From Pseudomonas sp. p1(2021b) (GTDB taxonomy: Bacteria > Pseudomonadota > Gammaproteobacteria > Pseudomonadales > Pseudomonadaceae), in assembly GCF_020151015.1 (NCBI RefSeq), contig NZ_CP083746.1:1641001-1705000 (forward strand): a stretch of DNA of 64,000 nt. Direction: 5' to 3'. The notes below the pieces were generated by a model, which had not been told where the DNA came from, searched no databases, and saw only the letters and a list, made by a program, of their open reading frames with translations. A program made the position numbers and the translations under genes. Shown here piece by piece: positions 8,928 through 17,589 of this stretch. The stretch's first letter is position 1, and each line of letters starts with the position of its first letter.

Positions 8928-9308
8928 TCATTGCCAGAACGCTCTGATGAACATCAGGCTCACCCCCAACCAGATGCCTACGATAACCGCCCCGGCCAGG
9001 CGACTGCTGGGGCGTTTTTCGTTGGCGTTTTCGAACGCCTGCGCCTGGGCGCGGCTCTGCTGGTAGACCTCTTCGGGCACCAGCCGAATGATCAGCCAGA
9101 TGAATGCTGGTAACAGGATCAGGTCGTCGAGCAAGCCGAGGACCGGGATGAAATCCGGGATCAGGTCGATGGGGCTCAGTGCGTAGGACACCACCAGAAC
9201 GCACAGCACCTTCACCGCCCAAGGCGTACGGCGATGCCGGCAGCAGAACCACAGGGTCATGGTCTGTTGCTTGATGGCCCTGGCCCACTGTCTCAATCGT
9301 TGCAGCAT
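8928..9308 (-). CDS. DUF1232 (YkvA-type) small membrane protein
   Basis: The 126-residue protein has the DUF1232 signature YALSPIDLIPDFIPVLGLLDDL in its middle. Hydrophobic segments lie at about 35-50, 60-80 and 105-122, which suggests an inner-membrane protein with the conserved loop near the bilayer. Function is unknown. The ATG at 9308 is chosen; a GTG at 9335 is in frame. It is the first gene outside the dusA scar, so it was probably next to dusA before integration. Confidence 0.8.
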   Translation of the reverse strand: MLQRLRQWARAIKQQTMTLWFCCRHRRTPWAVKVLCVLVVSYALSPIDLIPDFIPVLGLLDDLILLPAFIWLIIRLVPEEVYQQSRAQAQAFENANEKRPSSRLAGAVIVGIWLGVSLMFIRAFWQ

Positions 9309-9567
9309 GGCGCTTCGCTCAGGAAGGAAAAGCACCGAGTCTACGGTGGTGAGGGTGAAAAACCTGTGTCTTGCGCGAGAGCGTGTTCCAAGTAGCTACT
9401 TCGACCGGACATACCAGGTGACCTTGCAACCGCCAGTAACACTGCTGTACACCGCTGCCCGGACAATCAGGCCATAGTTTCCCGGGCGTGCTGATGGCTC
9501 GCTTGTATAGGTTGCCTGACCGTCGGTCGCTCCGGTTCACCAGCGGGTGGATTCGGTCATGTTTTTG

Positions 9568-9583
9568 TACGATGATTTTCGTA
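9568..9583. promoter_or_regulatory. Inverted repeat in the promoter region of the toxin-antitoxin-like module
   Basis: TACGA-N6-TCGTA lies 15 bases before the ATG at 9599 and just upstream of its ribosome site. Its size and place suit an operator for the adjacent DNA-binding protein, as in autoregulated toxin-antitoxin operons. Binding is inferred. Confidence 0.4.
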
Positions 9584-9598
9584 TCTACAGGGAAGGCT

Positions 9599-9889
9599 AT
9601 GGATAATGGCTTCAGGAAGGCCAAGCGCGATGTGATCGCGGCGCTTGAAACAGGTGACTACCTGCATGTGTCGCGGGGCGATATCGAGGTCAAGAACTTG
9701 CTTGCGACAGGGGAGGTGACGGCGCAGGAGGTGGCTGGCATCGTTCGCGCGTGCAACGGCACCCATCATCACAGCAGCCCCCATCATGCTGTCGCGCATA
9801 TCGATGTGCATGTGCTCAAGCGGCATGGTTGGTACATCAAGTTCTATTTCATCGAACCAGACACCTGGTTCATCAGCGTACATCGGTGA
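9599..9889 (+). CDS. Putative MqsR/RelE-superfamily-like toxin (96 aa)
   Basis: The small protein begins MDNGFRKAKRDV. It has an N-terminal helix, then KNLLATGEVTAQEVAGIVRA and a His-rich loop (THHHSSPHH), and ends with WYIKFYFIEPDTWFISVHR. The layout of helices followed by a hydrophobic beta-strand ending (YIKFYF...FISV) recalls MqsR-type mRNA interferases (YLKI...IVSF). Identity is too low by eye to assign a family. A ribosome site (AGGGAAGG) sits just before the ATG. The gene is 11 bases from a downstream gene with zinc-ribbon-like and ribbon-helix-helix-like parts, and an inverted repeat precedes it, so a toxin role is inferred from context. It could instead be a non-toxic small protein. 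Confidence 0.55.
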   Translation: MDNGFRKAKRDVIAALETGDYLHVSRGDIEVKNLLATGEVTAQEVAGIVRACNGTHHHSSPHHAVAHIDVHVLKRHGWYIKFYFIEPDTWFISVHR

Positions 9890-9900
9890 GTATCCAGATC

Positions 9901-10533
9901 ATGAAGATCCTTTTCGAAGGCGACACCGGCACGGCGCTCTGCGAGCGTTGCCAGGCGGTGGTCCAGACCCGTTACCTGCGCCGCGACGTGCCGTTCAGCG
10001 ATGGCCAGGGGCAGGCCAGGGATATCCTGGTGGGCGTCTGCATCAGCTGCGACACGGTGGTGGCCATTCCGCCGCAGTCCACGCCGGCGATACGCGAGGC
10101 GCGCAAGCAGCAGCTCAAGTCCATCGAAGCGCGGTTGCCCGCGGTTTACCTGGATGTCCTGGATGCGGCCATGCACGTCGTGAGCGGTGACGCCGGTGCC
10201 CATTTGCGCAAGTTGTTCCTCGGGCATTACTTCCAGATGCTGGCCCAGGGTTGCCAGGGGGAGGGCCTGCAGCCGGCCCATGAGGCGTTCGCGTGTGAGT
10301 TGGCGGAGCAGTTGCAGGGGCGCGGGCTGGCGTCTTCCGGTTCGACCCGGCGGTTGTCGATGAAGGTCAACCCGCATGTGGCCGAGGATTTTCTGGCATT
10401 GCAGCAGCAGAGCCACATGAGCCAGACAGATGTGCTCAAGGCGGTGATCGCGCGGATCCAGGCGGATGTACTGCAAGGGCAGGACCCTGGGGTGATTCGC
10501 ACCCTGCGGGGACTGGTGCGGCTTGCGGGCTGA
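9901..10533 (+). CDS. Zinc-ribbon plus ribbon-helix-helix-like protein, candidate antitoxin (210 aa)
   Basis: The N-terminus has two CxxC pairs (LCERCQAV at about 14-19 and VCISCDTV at about 46-53), as in MqsA/YgiT-type zinc-binding antitoxin domains. A helical middle follows (about 65-150). The C-terminus contains STRRLSMKVNPHVAEDFLAL and then SQTDVLKAVIARI, which looks like a ribbon-helix-helix DNA-binding unit and not the XRE helix-turn-helix of MqsA. It starts 11 bases after the toxin-like gene. An in-frame GTG at 9886 overlapping the upstream stop would add five residues. The likely role is antitoxin and autorepressor; this is inferred and not shown. Confidence 0.6.
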   Translation: MKILFEGDTGTALCERCQAVVQTRYLRRDVPFSDGQGQARDILVGVCISCDTVVAIPPQSTPAIREARKQQLKSIEARLPAVYLDVLDAAMHVVSGDAGAHLRKLFLGHYFQMLAQGCQGEGLQPAHEAFACELAEQLQGRGLASSGSTRRLSMKVNPHVAEDFLALQQQSHMSQTDVLKAVIARIQADVLQGQDPGVIRTLRGLVRLAG

Positions 10534-10888
10534 TGAATTGAGCGTCGGCTATTTGGGTCAAGCCCGCTCCCAGGGGCAGCGCTAGCCACTCGTTCCCCAC
10601 GGCAGTCCAGCCTGAACGGCTAGGTCATCGTCCACAGGATTCATAACAGCAGTATGCTCCTGTCATTGCTCTTGCTCTTGCTCTTGCTCTTGCTCTTGCT
10701 ACGCGATAGCCCAGGCGCCGCCAATCGCGACGTCAGGAGGCCGAGTGGAAGCCTTGCGCAGGTGGGTGCCAGGCATGGATGCCTGGCAAGCGGCGCAGGG
10801 CCATGGATGGCCCTTCGCCGCGCCCCGCCGGAGCAAGGCTGGAGCGAGGGAACCCCGGAGCGCAGCGCAGGGGCCGGATGCAGGAGCC
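10534..10888. other. Intergenic region with REP, hexamer repeat and left part of a composite repeat
   Basis: A partial REP lies at about 10553-10577 and a hexamer array at 10666-10700. From about 10725 to 10888 comes a GC-rich stretch recalling a dispersed Pseudomonas intergenic repeat, interrupted by the IS element. No gene is supported; both open frames here are artefacts of the repeat. Confidence 0.55.
10666..10700 (+). repeat. Tandem hexamer repeat (TTGCTC)n
   Basis: Nearly six copies of the 6-base unit TTGCTC run without a break. Such arrays commonly precede the composite intergenic repeat in Pseudomonas. Copy number may vary by slippage. Confidence 0.85.
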
Positions 10889-10896
10889 ATGTACGG

Positions 10897-10939
10897 GTCA
10901 CCCACATGGGTTACATAAAAGTTCACTCACATAGGTGAC
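10897..10939 (+). repeat. Left inverted repeat of the IS element
   Basis: It begins GTCACCCACATGGGTTACAT and matches the complement of 12142-12184 at most positions. The transposase stop codon lies within it. Confidence 0.8.
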
Positions 10940-12102
10940 ACCTTGAGCGTCACATAGCCATCAATGGCATCACGCACATCGATCCTACCGAGGACGATTG
11001 GACCGAAAATAACATCCCAGAGTCCGTCTCCAACTTGCTCCAGCCCAATGGTCTGGTGCTTCAGTACGTAACCTACGTAGATCCTCAAGCCTCGGCGGCT
11101 GACGATGCCGCAACCGTCAATTGGCAAGCTCTCGATATGGCTGGGATAAATCATCTCAGGCAGCTTTTCAGGGAATGGGCGCGGCGAAGGTTGGTAACAG
11201 GACGCCGGCGTTCTTTGTTCCAAGGCTTCGTGCAACCGTTCGTAATTGTAATGCTGCCGAAACCGATCAAAGTGCCGTTGTTGAGCCTCCCATGCTATTG
11301 CTGGTGGCGATGGGAGCGTGCTCTTGGGAGTCCGATGCATGCGTTCATGCCGGCCATTCTGCTCAGGTCTGCCAGGTGCGATGCGCTCGGGAATGATGCC
11401 CAGACGCAACCACCAGATCGACAGTTGGGAAAGACCTGCGCGTCCTTTGCTGGCGAACGGTACGCCGTTGTCGGTTCGGATACGCTCAGGCAGCCCATTT
11501 TCACGGAATACATCAGTAAATACCGCCTGCGTTTCCAGGAAGTTCGTGTTTGCCATGCTGTGGCAGGCAAGCAAGAAGCGACTGGCGTGATCCATGATCG
11601 TCAACGGATAGCACCAGACGCCTGCCCCTGTGCGGAACTGGCCCTTGTAGTCCGCACTGAACAGCTGATTGGGCAACTCCGCTTTTTCCAGTGGCTTGGG
11701 ATAGATGGCCACACGCTGACGTAGACGCCGCGGCTTGATCAGTTCGGCTTTCTTGAGGATGTTGTAGATCGCGGTCTTTGAGGGTGGCGCCTGATCAGGA
11801 AAGCGCTCCTGCAACGCTGCCTGGATTTTTTTGGGCCCAGGCACCGTCTCCCCCTGACCGCGCAGTTCCACAATGGCCTCGCGGACCGCAACGGGTACAA
11901 CCCAGTCCTGGGTCAACCGGCGTCGGCTGCGCTCCTCCAAGCCTGCCGGGCCCTCTTTCTCGTATCGCTCGACCCATTTGTAGCCAGTCTTTCGACTGAT
12001 CTCGTAGGCCTCACACAGGGCGCTGAAGCTAGGCGGCCCCTGCAGGTAGTCCGCGATGAAAAGCATTTTCAGGTCCATAGGTGTTAGCTCTCGCCACGGC
12101 AT
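10927..12102 (-). CDS. IS481-family transposase
   Basis: The 391-residue protein has an N-terminal helix-turn-helix (SFSALCEAYEISRKTGYKWV, about 25-45) and an integrase-type DDE core. Acidic residues are visible in FSADYKGQF, IRTDNGVPF and EQNGRHERMH. The ATG at 12102 follows GAGGATCTG. The reading frame is intact, so the element may still be active. The C-terminal extension after the core is typical of this IS group. Confidence 0.92.
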   Translation of the reverse strand: MPWRELTPMDLKMLFIADYLQGPPSFSALCEAYEISRKTGYKWVERYEKEGPAGLEERSRRRLTQDWVVPVAVREAIVELRGQGETVPGPKKIQAALQERFPDQAPPSKTAIYNILKKAELIKPRRLRQRVAIYPKPLEKAELPNQLFSADYKGQFRTGAGVWCYPLTIMDHASRFLLACHSMANTNFLETQAVFTDVFRENGLPERIRTDNGVPFASKGRAGLSQLSIWWLRLGIIPERIAPGRPEQNGRHERMHRTPKSTLPSPPAIAWEAQQRHFDRFRQHYNYERLHEALEQRTPASCYQPSPRPFPEKLPEMIYPSHIESLPIDGCGIVSRRGLRIYVGYVLKHQTIGLEQVGDGLWDVIFGPIVLGRIDVRDAIDGYVTLKVSPM

Positions 12103-12141
12103 GGTCAGATCCTCGAAAACCGACCTTGCCAGTTAAAGACT

Positions 12142-12184
12142 GTTACCTATGTGCGTGAACTGATTTGTAACCCATCTGGGTGAG
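12142..12184 (-). repeat. Right inverted repeat of the IS element
   Basis: It is the imperfect complement of the left repeat (10897-10939), and includes CTATGTGCGTGAAC and AACCCATCTGGGTGAG. Confidence 0.8.
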
Positions 12185-12188
12185 TCAT

Positions 12189-12680
12189 ACCGCCAGCGTT
12201 TTTTGGTTACTTTTTGTCGCGTTTGACAAAAAGTGACCCGCCGTAAGGGCGGAAAGGTGACTATGCGTCGCCATCGCAAACGGACTGTTCGCCCACCTCA
12301 TACCAACACCTCCCAAAAAAAGCAGAAGCATCGCCGCCGTTGGAATCGCGAAATATTCATTTGCCATGGCGGCGAAAAGTCATGCTGATGGATTGGTCCG
12401 GTCGAAGCGAAAGACAGTTGGCTCCTACAGCACCAGGCAAAAAGCCTTCCAGCACCCCGCGTCGGTTTCAGGATGAGCCCTGTCGCTTGGGTGCAAATCT
12501 CCAGCGCCAGTACTGCCATGCTTTAAGGATGCCTAGGGAACCAGTGCGCGCAGACGCATGGCCATGGGCACGGAGGGCGTCCGTAACCATGCAACCGTGA
12601 CATGGTCGGTGCGCCGCAGCAGAAGACACCGGCGGCCTGCCCAGGGAGGCAGGTCGGTCCGTGATGCCGAGGTCCGCTGT
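12189..12680. other. Right part of composite repeat, then leader of the formate dehydrogenase operon
   Basis: From 12191 to about 12290 lies the other half of the interrupted intergenic repeat, with two hairpins: CTTTTTGTC-N6-GACAAAAAG and CCGCC-GTAA-GGGCGG. The stretch 12310-12680 has no supported gene. Near 12600-12665 there are GC-rich inverted repeats (for example CCTGCC-N6-GGCAGG at 12637-12654) just before fdsG; they may be a structured leader, but I recognise no known riboswitch. Confidence 0.5.
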
Positions 12681-13163
12681 ATGCCTGATGAGACGCTTCA
12701 CCTGCCATTGATCCAGACCGTGCTGGAACGCTTCAAGGACACCCCCGGTGCCTTGCTGCCGATCCTCCACGCCATCCAGGAAGGCGCGGGCTATGTGCCC
12801 GATGGCGCCGTTCCCGACATCGCCCATGCCCTGAACCTCAGCCAGGCCGAGGTACGCGGGGTGATCAGCTTCTACCACGATTTCCATACCACACCGCCGG
12901 CACGCCATACCCTGCGCCTGTGCCGGGCCGAGTCCTGCCAGAGCCGTGGCGCCGAGGCGTTGGCCGCGCAACTGCGCGAACAGCTGGCGCTGGACGACCA
13001 TGGCACCAGCGCCGACGGCGCGATCAGCCTGCGGCCGGTGTACTGCCTGGGCGCCTGCGCCTGCTCGCCAGCCCTGGAGCTCGACGGCCAGCTGCACGCC
13101 CGCATCACCCCTGAACGCTTGCGTTCCCTGGTCAATGGCTGCCTGGAGGACGAAGCATGCTGA
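12681..13163 (+). CDS. fdsG: NAD-dependent formate dehydrogenase gamma subunit (NuoE-like)
   Basis: The 160-residue thioredoxin-fold ferredoxin binds one [2Fe-2S] cluster through Cys81, Cys86, Cys122 and Cys126 (CRAESC and CLGAC). It passes electrons between the catalytic subunit and the FMN/NAD subunit. The ATG at 12681 follows CGAGGT; upstream in-frame starts give an unrelated basic leader. It overlaps fdsB by 7 bases, beginning the operon fdsG-fdsB-fdsA-fdsD. Confidence 0.92.
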   Translation: MPDETLHLPLIQTVLERFKDTPGALLPILHAIQEGAGYVPDGAVPDIAHALNLSQAEVRGVISFYHDFHTTPPARHTLRLCRAESCQSRGAEALAAQLREQLALDDHGTSADGAISLRPVYCLGACACSPALELDGQLHARITPERLRSLVNGCLEDEAC

Positions 13164-14716
13164 AGCTGTTCATTCCCTGCGATTCGATCGCCCGCGCCGT
13201 CGGTGCCGACCAGGTCGCCGAGGCCTTGGTCCGCGAGGCCGAACGTCGGCAATTGCCGCTGGACATCCAGCGCACCAGTTCCCGTGGCCTGTACTGGCTG
13301 GAGCCGTTGGTCGAGGTGGAGCAGGCCGATGGTCGCCACGGCTTCGGCCCGGTCGGCGTAGAAGACGTTCCGAGCCTGCTGGATGCCCTGGCCGGCAATG
13401 CCGATAGCCATTCGCTGGCCCTGGGGCCGGTGGAAGAAATCCCTTACCTCAAGACCCAACAGCGCCTGCTGTTCGCCCGTGCCGGCATCACCCGGCCGCT
13501 GTCGCTGGACGACTACCGCGCCCACGGCGGTTTCGAGGGCCTGACCCAGGCCGTTGCGCTCGATGGCGCCGAGGTGGTCGCCGCCGTGCTGGATTCCGGC
13601 CTGCGTGGCCGTGGCGGCGCGGCGTTCCCGGCCGGTATCAAGTGGCGCACCGTGCGTGACGCGCGGGCCGAGCAGAAGTATGTGGTGTGCAATGCCGATG
13701 AAGGCGACTCCGGTACCTTCGCCGACCGCATGCTGATGGAAGGTGACCCCTTCCTGCTGATCGAAGGCATGGCCATCGCCGGTCTCGCCGTGGGCGCGAC
13801 CATGGGCTACATCTACGTGCGTTCCGAATACCCGGATGCGATCCGCGTGCTCAACCAGGCATTCGACATCGCCCGCGCGGCGGGCTACCTGGGCAATGAC
13901 GTGGCCGGCAGCGGCAAGGCCTTCGACCTGGAAGTGCGGGTCGGGGCCGGTGCCTATATCTGCGGCGAGGAAACCGCGCTGCTGGAGTCCATCGAAGGCA
14001 AGCGTGGCATCGTCCGCGCCAAGCCGCCGCTGCCCGCGCTCGAGGGCCTGTTCGGCCTGCCGACGCTGGTGCACAACGTGCTCACCCTGGCGTCGGTGCC
14101 GGTGATCATGGCCAAGGGCTCGGCGTTCTACCGCGACTTCGGCATGGGCCGCTCGCTGGGCACCATGCCGTTCCAGCTGGCGGGCAACATTCGCCAGGGC
14201 GGCCTGGTGGAACGTGCCTTCGGCCTGACCCTGCGCGAGCTGGTGGAAGGTTACGGCGGTGGTACCGCCAGCGGCCGGCCGTTGAAGGCGGCGCAGGTGG
14301 GCGGCCCGTTGGGCGCCTGGGTGCCGCCCAGTGCCTTCGACACGCCGATGGACTACGAGGCTTTCGCCGCCATCGGCGCGATGCTCGGCCACGGTGGCGT
14401 GGTCGTCGCCGACGACACCCTGAACATGGCCAGCATGGCCCGCTTCGCCATGCAGTTCTGCGCCGAGGAGTCCTGCGGCAAGTGCACGCCCTGCCGGATC
14501 GGCTCGACCCGAGGCATGGAAGTGGTGGACCGGCTGATCGCCGCCACCGATGTCACCGAGCGCCAGAACCAGGCCCTGCTGCTGCATGACCTGTGCGACA
14601 CCATGCAGTACGGCTCGCTGTGCGCCATGGGCGGGATGACCTCCTACCCGGTGGCCAGCGCCCTCAAGTACTTCCCCGCCGACTTCGGTCTGACCACCAC
14701 GGAGGTCGCCCAGTGA
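13157..14716 (+). CDS. fdsB: NAD-dependent formate dehydrogenase beta subunit (NuoF-like)
   Basis: The 519-residue protein joins a short N-terminal thioredoxin-like part (about 1-110) to a NuoF-type domain with the NADH/FMN-site motif GRGGAAFPAGIKW (about 150-162). A [4Fe-4S] site follows (ESCGKCTPCRIGSTRG, about 438-452). It reduces NAD+ with electrons from formate. Start and stop overlap both neighbours (ATG inside fdsG, GTGA with fdsA), which implies tight translational coupling and a fixed subunit ratio. Confidence 0.95.
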   Translation: MLKLFIPCDSIARAVGADQVAEALVREAERRQLPLDIQRTSSRGLYWLEPLVEVEQADGRHGFGPVGVEDVPSLLDALAGNADSHSLALGPVEEIPYLKTQQRLLFARAGITRPLSLDDYRAHGGFEGLTQAVALDGAEVVAAVLDSGLRGRGGAAFPAGIKWRTVRDARAEQKYVVCNADEGDSGTFADRMLMEGDPFLLIEGMAIAGLAVGATMGYIYVRSEYPDAIRVLNQAFDIARAAGYLGNDVAGSGKAFDLEVRVGAGAYICGEETALLESIEGKRGIVRAKPPLPALEGLFGLPTLVHNVLTLASVPVIMAKGSAFYRDFGMGRSLGTMPFQLAGNIRQGGLVERAFGLTLRELVEGYGGGTASGRPLKAAQVGGPLGAWVPPSAFDTPMDYEAFAAIGAMLGHGGVVVADDTLNMASMARFAMQFCAEESCGKCTPCRIGSTRGMEVVDRLIAATDVTERQNQALLLHDLCDTMQYGSLCAMGGMTSYPVASALKYFPADFGLTTTEVAQ

Positions 14717-17589
14717 TCAATTTCTTCGACCCCGCCAGCGACATCGACCTGGGTACACCGGCCCGCGAAAGCGACGTGCAGGTCAACCTGGTCATCGATG
14801 GCCGTGAAATCAGCGTGCCTGCCGGCACTTCGGTGATGCGTGCCGCGGCGCTGCTGGGCACCACCATTCCCAAGCTTTGCGCCACCGACAGTCTGGAGGC
14901 CTTCGGCTCCTGCCGCATGTGCGTGGTGGAAATCGAGGGCATGCGCGGTTACCCGGCATCCTGCACCACGCCGGTCACCGAGGGCATGGTGGTGCGTACC
15001 CAGACCTCGCGCCTGGCCGACCTGCGCCGTAACGTGATGGAGCTGTACATCTCCGACCACCCGCTGGACTGCCTGACCTGTTCGGCCAACGGCAACTGCG
15101 AACTGCAGACCGTCGCCGGCCAGGTGGGCCTGCGCGAAGTGCGCTACGGCTACGACGGCGACAACCACCTCGACGAGAAGAAGGACGTCTCCAACCCGTA
15201 CTTCGACTACGAGCCGAGCAAGTGCATCGTCTGCAACCGCTGCGTACGCGCCTGCGAGGAAATCCAGGGCACCTTCGCGCTGACCATCACCGGCCGTGGC
15301 TTCGAGTCGCGTGTGGCGGCAGCGGGCGGTGACAACTTCCTGGAGTCCGAATGCGTCTCCTGTGGCGCCTGCGTGCAGGCCTGCCCGACCGCGACCCTGA
15401 GCGAGAAGAGCCTGGTCCAGCTCGGCCAGCCCGAGCGCGCCGTGATCACCACCTGCGCCTACTGCGGCGTGGGTTGTTCGTTCCGCGCCGAGATGAAGGG
15501 CGACCAGCTGGTGCGCATGGTCCCGGACAAGAACGGCGGCGCCAACCATGGCCACGCCTGCGTCAAGGGCCGTTTCGCCTGGGGCTACGCCACCCACCCG
15601 GATCGCGTCACCAAGCCGATGATCCGCAAGCACATCAACGACCCGTGGCAGGAGGTCAGCTGGGACGAAGCGGTCAACTACGCCGCCAGCGAGTTCCGCC
15701 GCATCCAGCTCAAGTACGGGCGTGATTCCATCGGCGGCATCACCTCCAGCCGCTGCACCAACGAAGAAGCCTACCTGGTGCAGAAGCTGGTACGCGCTGC
15801 CTTTGGCAACAACAACGTCGATACCTGCGCGCGCGTCTGCCACTCGCCGACCGGCTATGGCCTGAAGCAGACCCTGGGCGAGTCCGCCGGTACCCAGAGC
15901 TTCGATTCGGTGATGCAGGCCGACGTGGTGCTGGTGATCGGTGCCAACCCCACCGACGCCCACCCGGTGTTCGGCTCCCAGCTCAAGCGTCGCCTGCGCC
16001 AGGGCGCGCGGCTGATCGTCATCGACCCGCGACGCATCGACCTGGTGGATTCGCCTCACGCTCGCGCCGAGCTGCACCTGCAGCTGCGTCCGGGCACCAA
16101 CGTGGCCATGCTCAACGCCCTGGCCCACGTGATCGTCACCGAAGGCCTGGTCGACCAGCCGTTCGTCGATGCGCGCTGCGAGGCAGCCGACTTCGCCCGC
16201 TGGCGCGATTTCGTCAGTCTGCCGGAAAACGCACCTGAAGTGCTGGGCCCGGTCTGCGGCGTGCCTGCCGAACAGATCCGCGAAGCGGCTCGCCTGTACG
16301 CCACCGGCGGCAACGCGGCGATCTACTATGGCCTGGGCGTCACTGAGCACAGCCAGGGCAGCACCGCGGTGATGGGCATCGCCAACCTGGCCATGGCCAC
16401 CGGTAACGTTGGCCGCGAAGGCGTGGGCGTGAACCCGCTGCGTGGGCAGAACAACGTTCAGGGTTCCTGCGACATGGGCTCCTTCCCCCACGAACTGCCG
16501 GGCTACCGCCACATCTCCAACGAGACCGTGCGCAGCGAGTTCGAACAGGCCTGGGGCGTGACCCTGCAGCCTGACCCGGGCCTGCGGATCCCCAACATGT
16601 TCGAGGCGGCCCTGGACGGCAGCTTCAAGGCGCTCTACTGCCAGGGCGAGGATATCGCCCAGAGCGACCCCAACACCCAGCACGTCACCGCCGCCCTGAT
16701 GGCCATGGAATGCGTGGTGGTGCAGGACATCTTCCTCAACGAGACGGCCAAGTTCGCCCACGTGTTCCTGCCGGGCAGCTCGTTCCTCGAGAAGGACGGT
16801 ACCTTCACCAACGCCGAGCGCCGCATCTCGCGGGTACGCAAGGTCATGGAGCCGCTGGCCGGCAAGGGCGACTGGGAAGCCACCGTGGCCTTGGCCAATG
16901 CGCTGGGCTACAAGATGGACTACCGCCACCCCTCGGAAATCATGGACGAGATCGCGCGCCTGACCCCGACCTTCCACCGGGTCAGCTACGCCGAGATCGA
17001 CCGCCACGGCAGCCTGCAATGGCCGTGCAACGACGAGGCGCCGGACGGCACGCCGACCATGCACATCGACCAGTTCGTGCGGGGCAAGGGCCGCTTCATG
17101 CTGACCGGTTACGTGCCGACCGACGAGAAGGTCAACAACCGCTTCCCGTTGTTGCTGACCACCGGGCGTATCCTCAGCCAGTACAACGTCGGCGCCCAGA
17201 CCCGTCGTACCGAGAACGTCGCCTGGCACGCCCAGGACCGCCTGGAGATCCACCCGACCGACGCCGAGAGCCGTGGCATCAGCGATGGCGACTGGGTCGG
17301 CGTGGGCAGCCGGGCGGGGCAGACGGTGTTGCGCGCGAAGGTCAGCAACCGGGTGGCGCCGGGCGTGGTGTACACCACGTTCCACTTCCCCGAGTCCGGG
17401 GCCAACGTGATCACCACCGACAACTCCGACTGGGCCACCAACTGCCCTGAGTACAAGGTCACGGCGGTGGAAGTGGTGCGGGTGTTCCAGCCGTCCGAAT
17501 GGCAGAAGCGCTACCAGGCCTTCAGCGATGAACAGCAGCGGCTGCTCAAGGAACGCCGCCAAGCCGAGAAAGCCGAGGTGCGCCGATGA
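14713..17589 (+). CDS. fdsA: Formate dehydrogenase catalytic alpha subunit (molybdopterin, FdsA/FdhF type)
   Basis: The 958-residue subunit has an N-terminal NuoG-like [2Fe-2S] domain, the DHPLDCLTCSANGNCELQ cluster site, two ferredoxin-type [4Fe-4S] sites (CIVCNRCVRAC and CVSCGACVQAC), a further CAYCGVGC site and the bis-MGD catalytic domain. The metal ligand is Cys376 (ARVCHSP), so this is a Cys enzyme and not a selenoprotein. The GTG at 14713 is chosen because GGAGG lies just upstream and it overlaps the fdsB stop as GTGA; an ATG at 14593 would add an unrelated tail. The enzyme oxidises formate to CO2 in the cytoplasm. Confidence 0.95.
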   Translation: MINFFDPASDIDLGTPARESDVQVNLVIDGREISVPAGTSVMRAAALLGTTIPKLCATDSLEAFGSCRMCVVEIEGMRGYPASCTTPVTEGMVVRTQTSRLADLRRNVMELYISDHPLDCLTCSANGNCELQTVAGQVGLREVRYGYDGDNHLDEKKDVSNPYFDYEPSKCIVCNRCVRACEEIQGTFALTITGRGFESRVAAAGGDNFLESECVSCGACVQACPTATLSEKSLVQLGQPERAVITTCAYCGVGCSFRAEMKGDQLVRMVPDKNGGANHGHACVKGRFAWGYATHPDRVTKPMIRKHINDPWQEVSWDEAVNYAASEFRRIQLKYGRDSIGGITSSRCTNEEAYLVQKLVRAAFGNNNVDTCARVCHSPTGYGLKQTLGESAGTQSFDSVMQADVVLVIGANPTDAHPVFGSQLKRRLRQGARLIVIDPRRIDLVDSPHARAELHLQLRPGTNVAMLNALAHVIVTEGLVDQPFVDARCEAADFARWRDFVSLPENAPEVLGPVCGVPAEQIREAARLYATGGNAAIYYGLGVTEHSQGSTAVMGIANLAMATGNVGREGVGVNPLRGQNNVQGSCDMGSFPHELPGYRHISNETVRSEFEQAWGVTLQPDPGLRIPNMFEAALDGSFKALYCQGEDIAQSDPNTQHVTAALMAMECVVVQDIFLNETAKFAHVFLPGSSFLEKDGTFTNAERRISRVRKVMEPLAGKGDWEATVALANALGYKMDYRHPSEIMDEIARLTPTFHRVSYAEIDRHGSLQWPCNDEAPDGTPTMHIDQFVRGKGRFMLTGYVPTDEKVNNRFPLLLTTGRILSQYNVGAQTRRTENVAWHAQDRLEIHPTDAESRGISDGDWVGVGSRAGQTVLRAKVSNRVAPGVVYTTFHFPESGANVITTDNSDWATNCPEYKVTAVEVVRVFQPSEWQKRYQAFSDEQQRLLKERRQAEKAEVRR

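Larger units (their letters stand above)
10889..12188 (-). mobile_element. IS481-family insertion sequence
   Basis: A single transposase gene fills the element. It is bordered by imperfect 43-base inverted repeats (10897-10939 and 12142-12184). The exact ends and any target duplication are uncertain because the terminal bases differ; a GCC on each side is the best candidate for a short duplication. The element sits inside a composite intergenic repeat whose two halves flank it. Confidence 0.85.

Noticed and set aside
8755..9066. 103-residue open frame on the plus strand
   Set aside because: It crosses the dusA scar and overlaps the DUF1232 gene on the other strand, with no family features.
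10666..10700. Repeat array as a possible CRISPR
   Set aside because: The unit is 6 bases with no spacers, so it is a simple tandem repeat.
10641..10907. Open frames of repeated Ser-Lys or Leu near 10.65-10.93 kb
   Set aside because: They arise from the TTGCTC hexamer array and the adjacent intergenic repeat.
14644..17562. Antisense open frame of 972 residues opposite fdsA
   Set aside because: It mirrors the coding frame of fdsA, has low-complexity His/Val/Ala/Gly content and no ribosome site.
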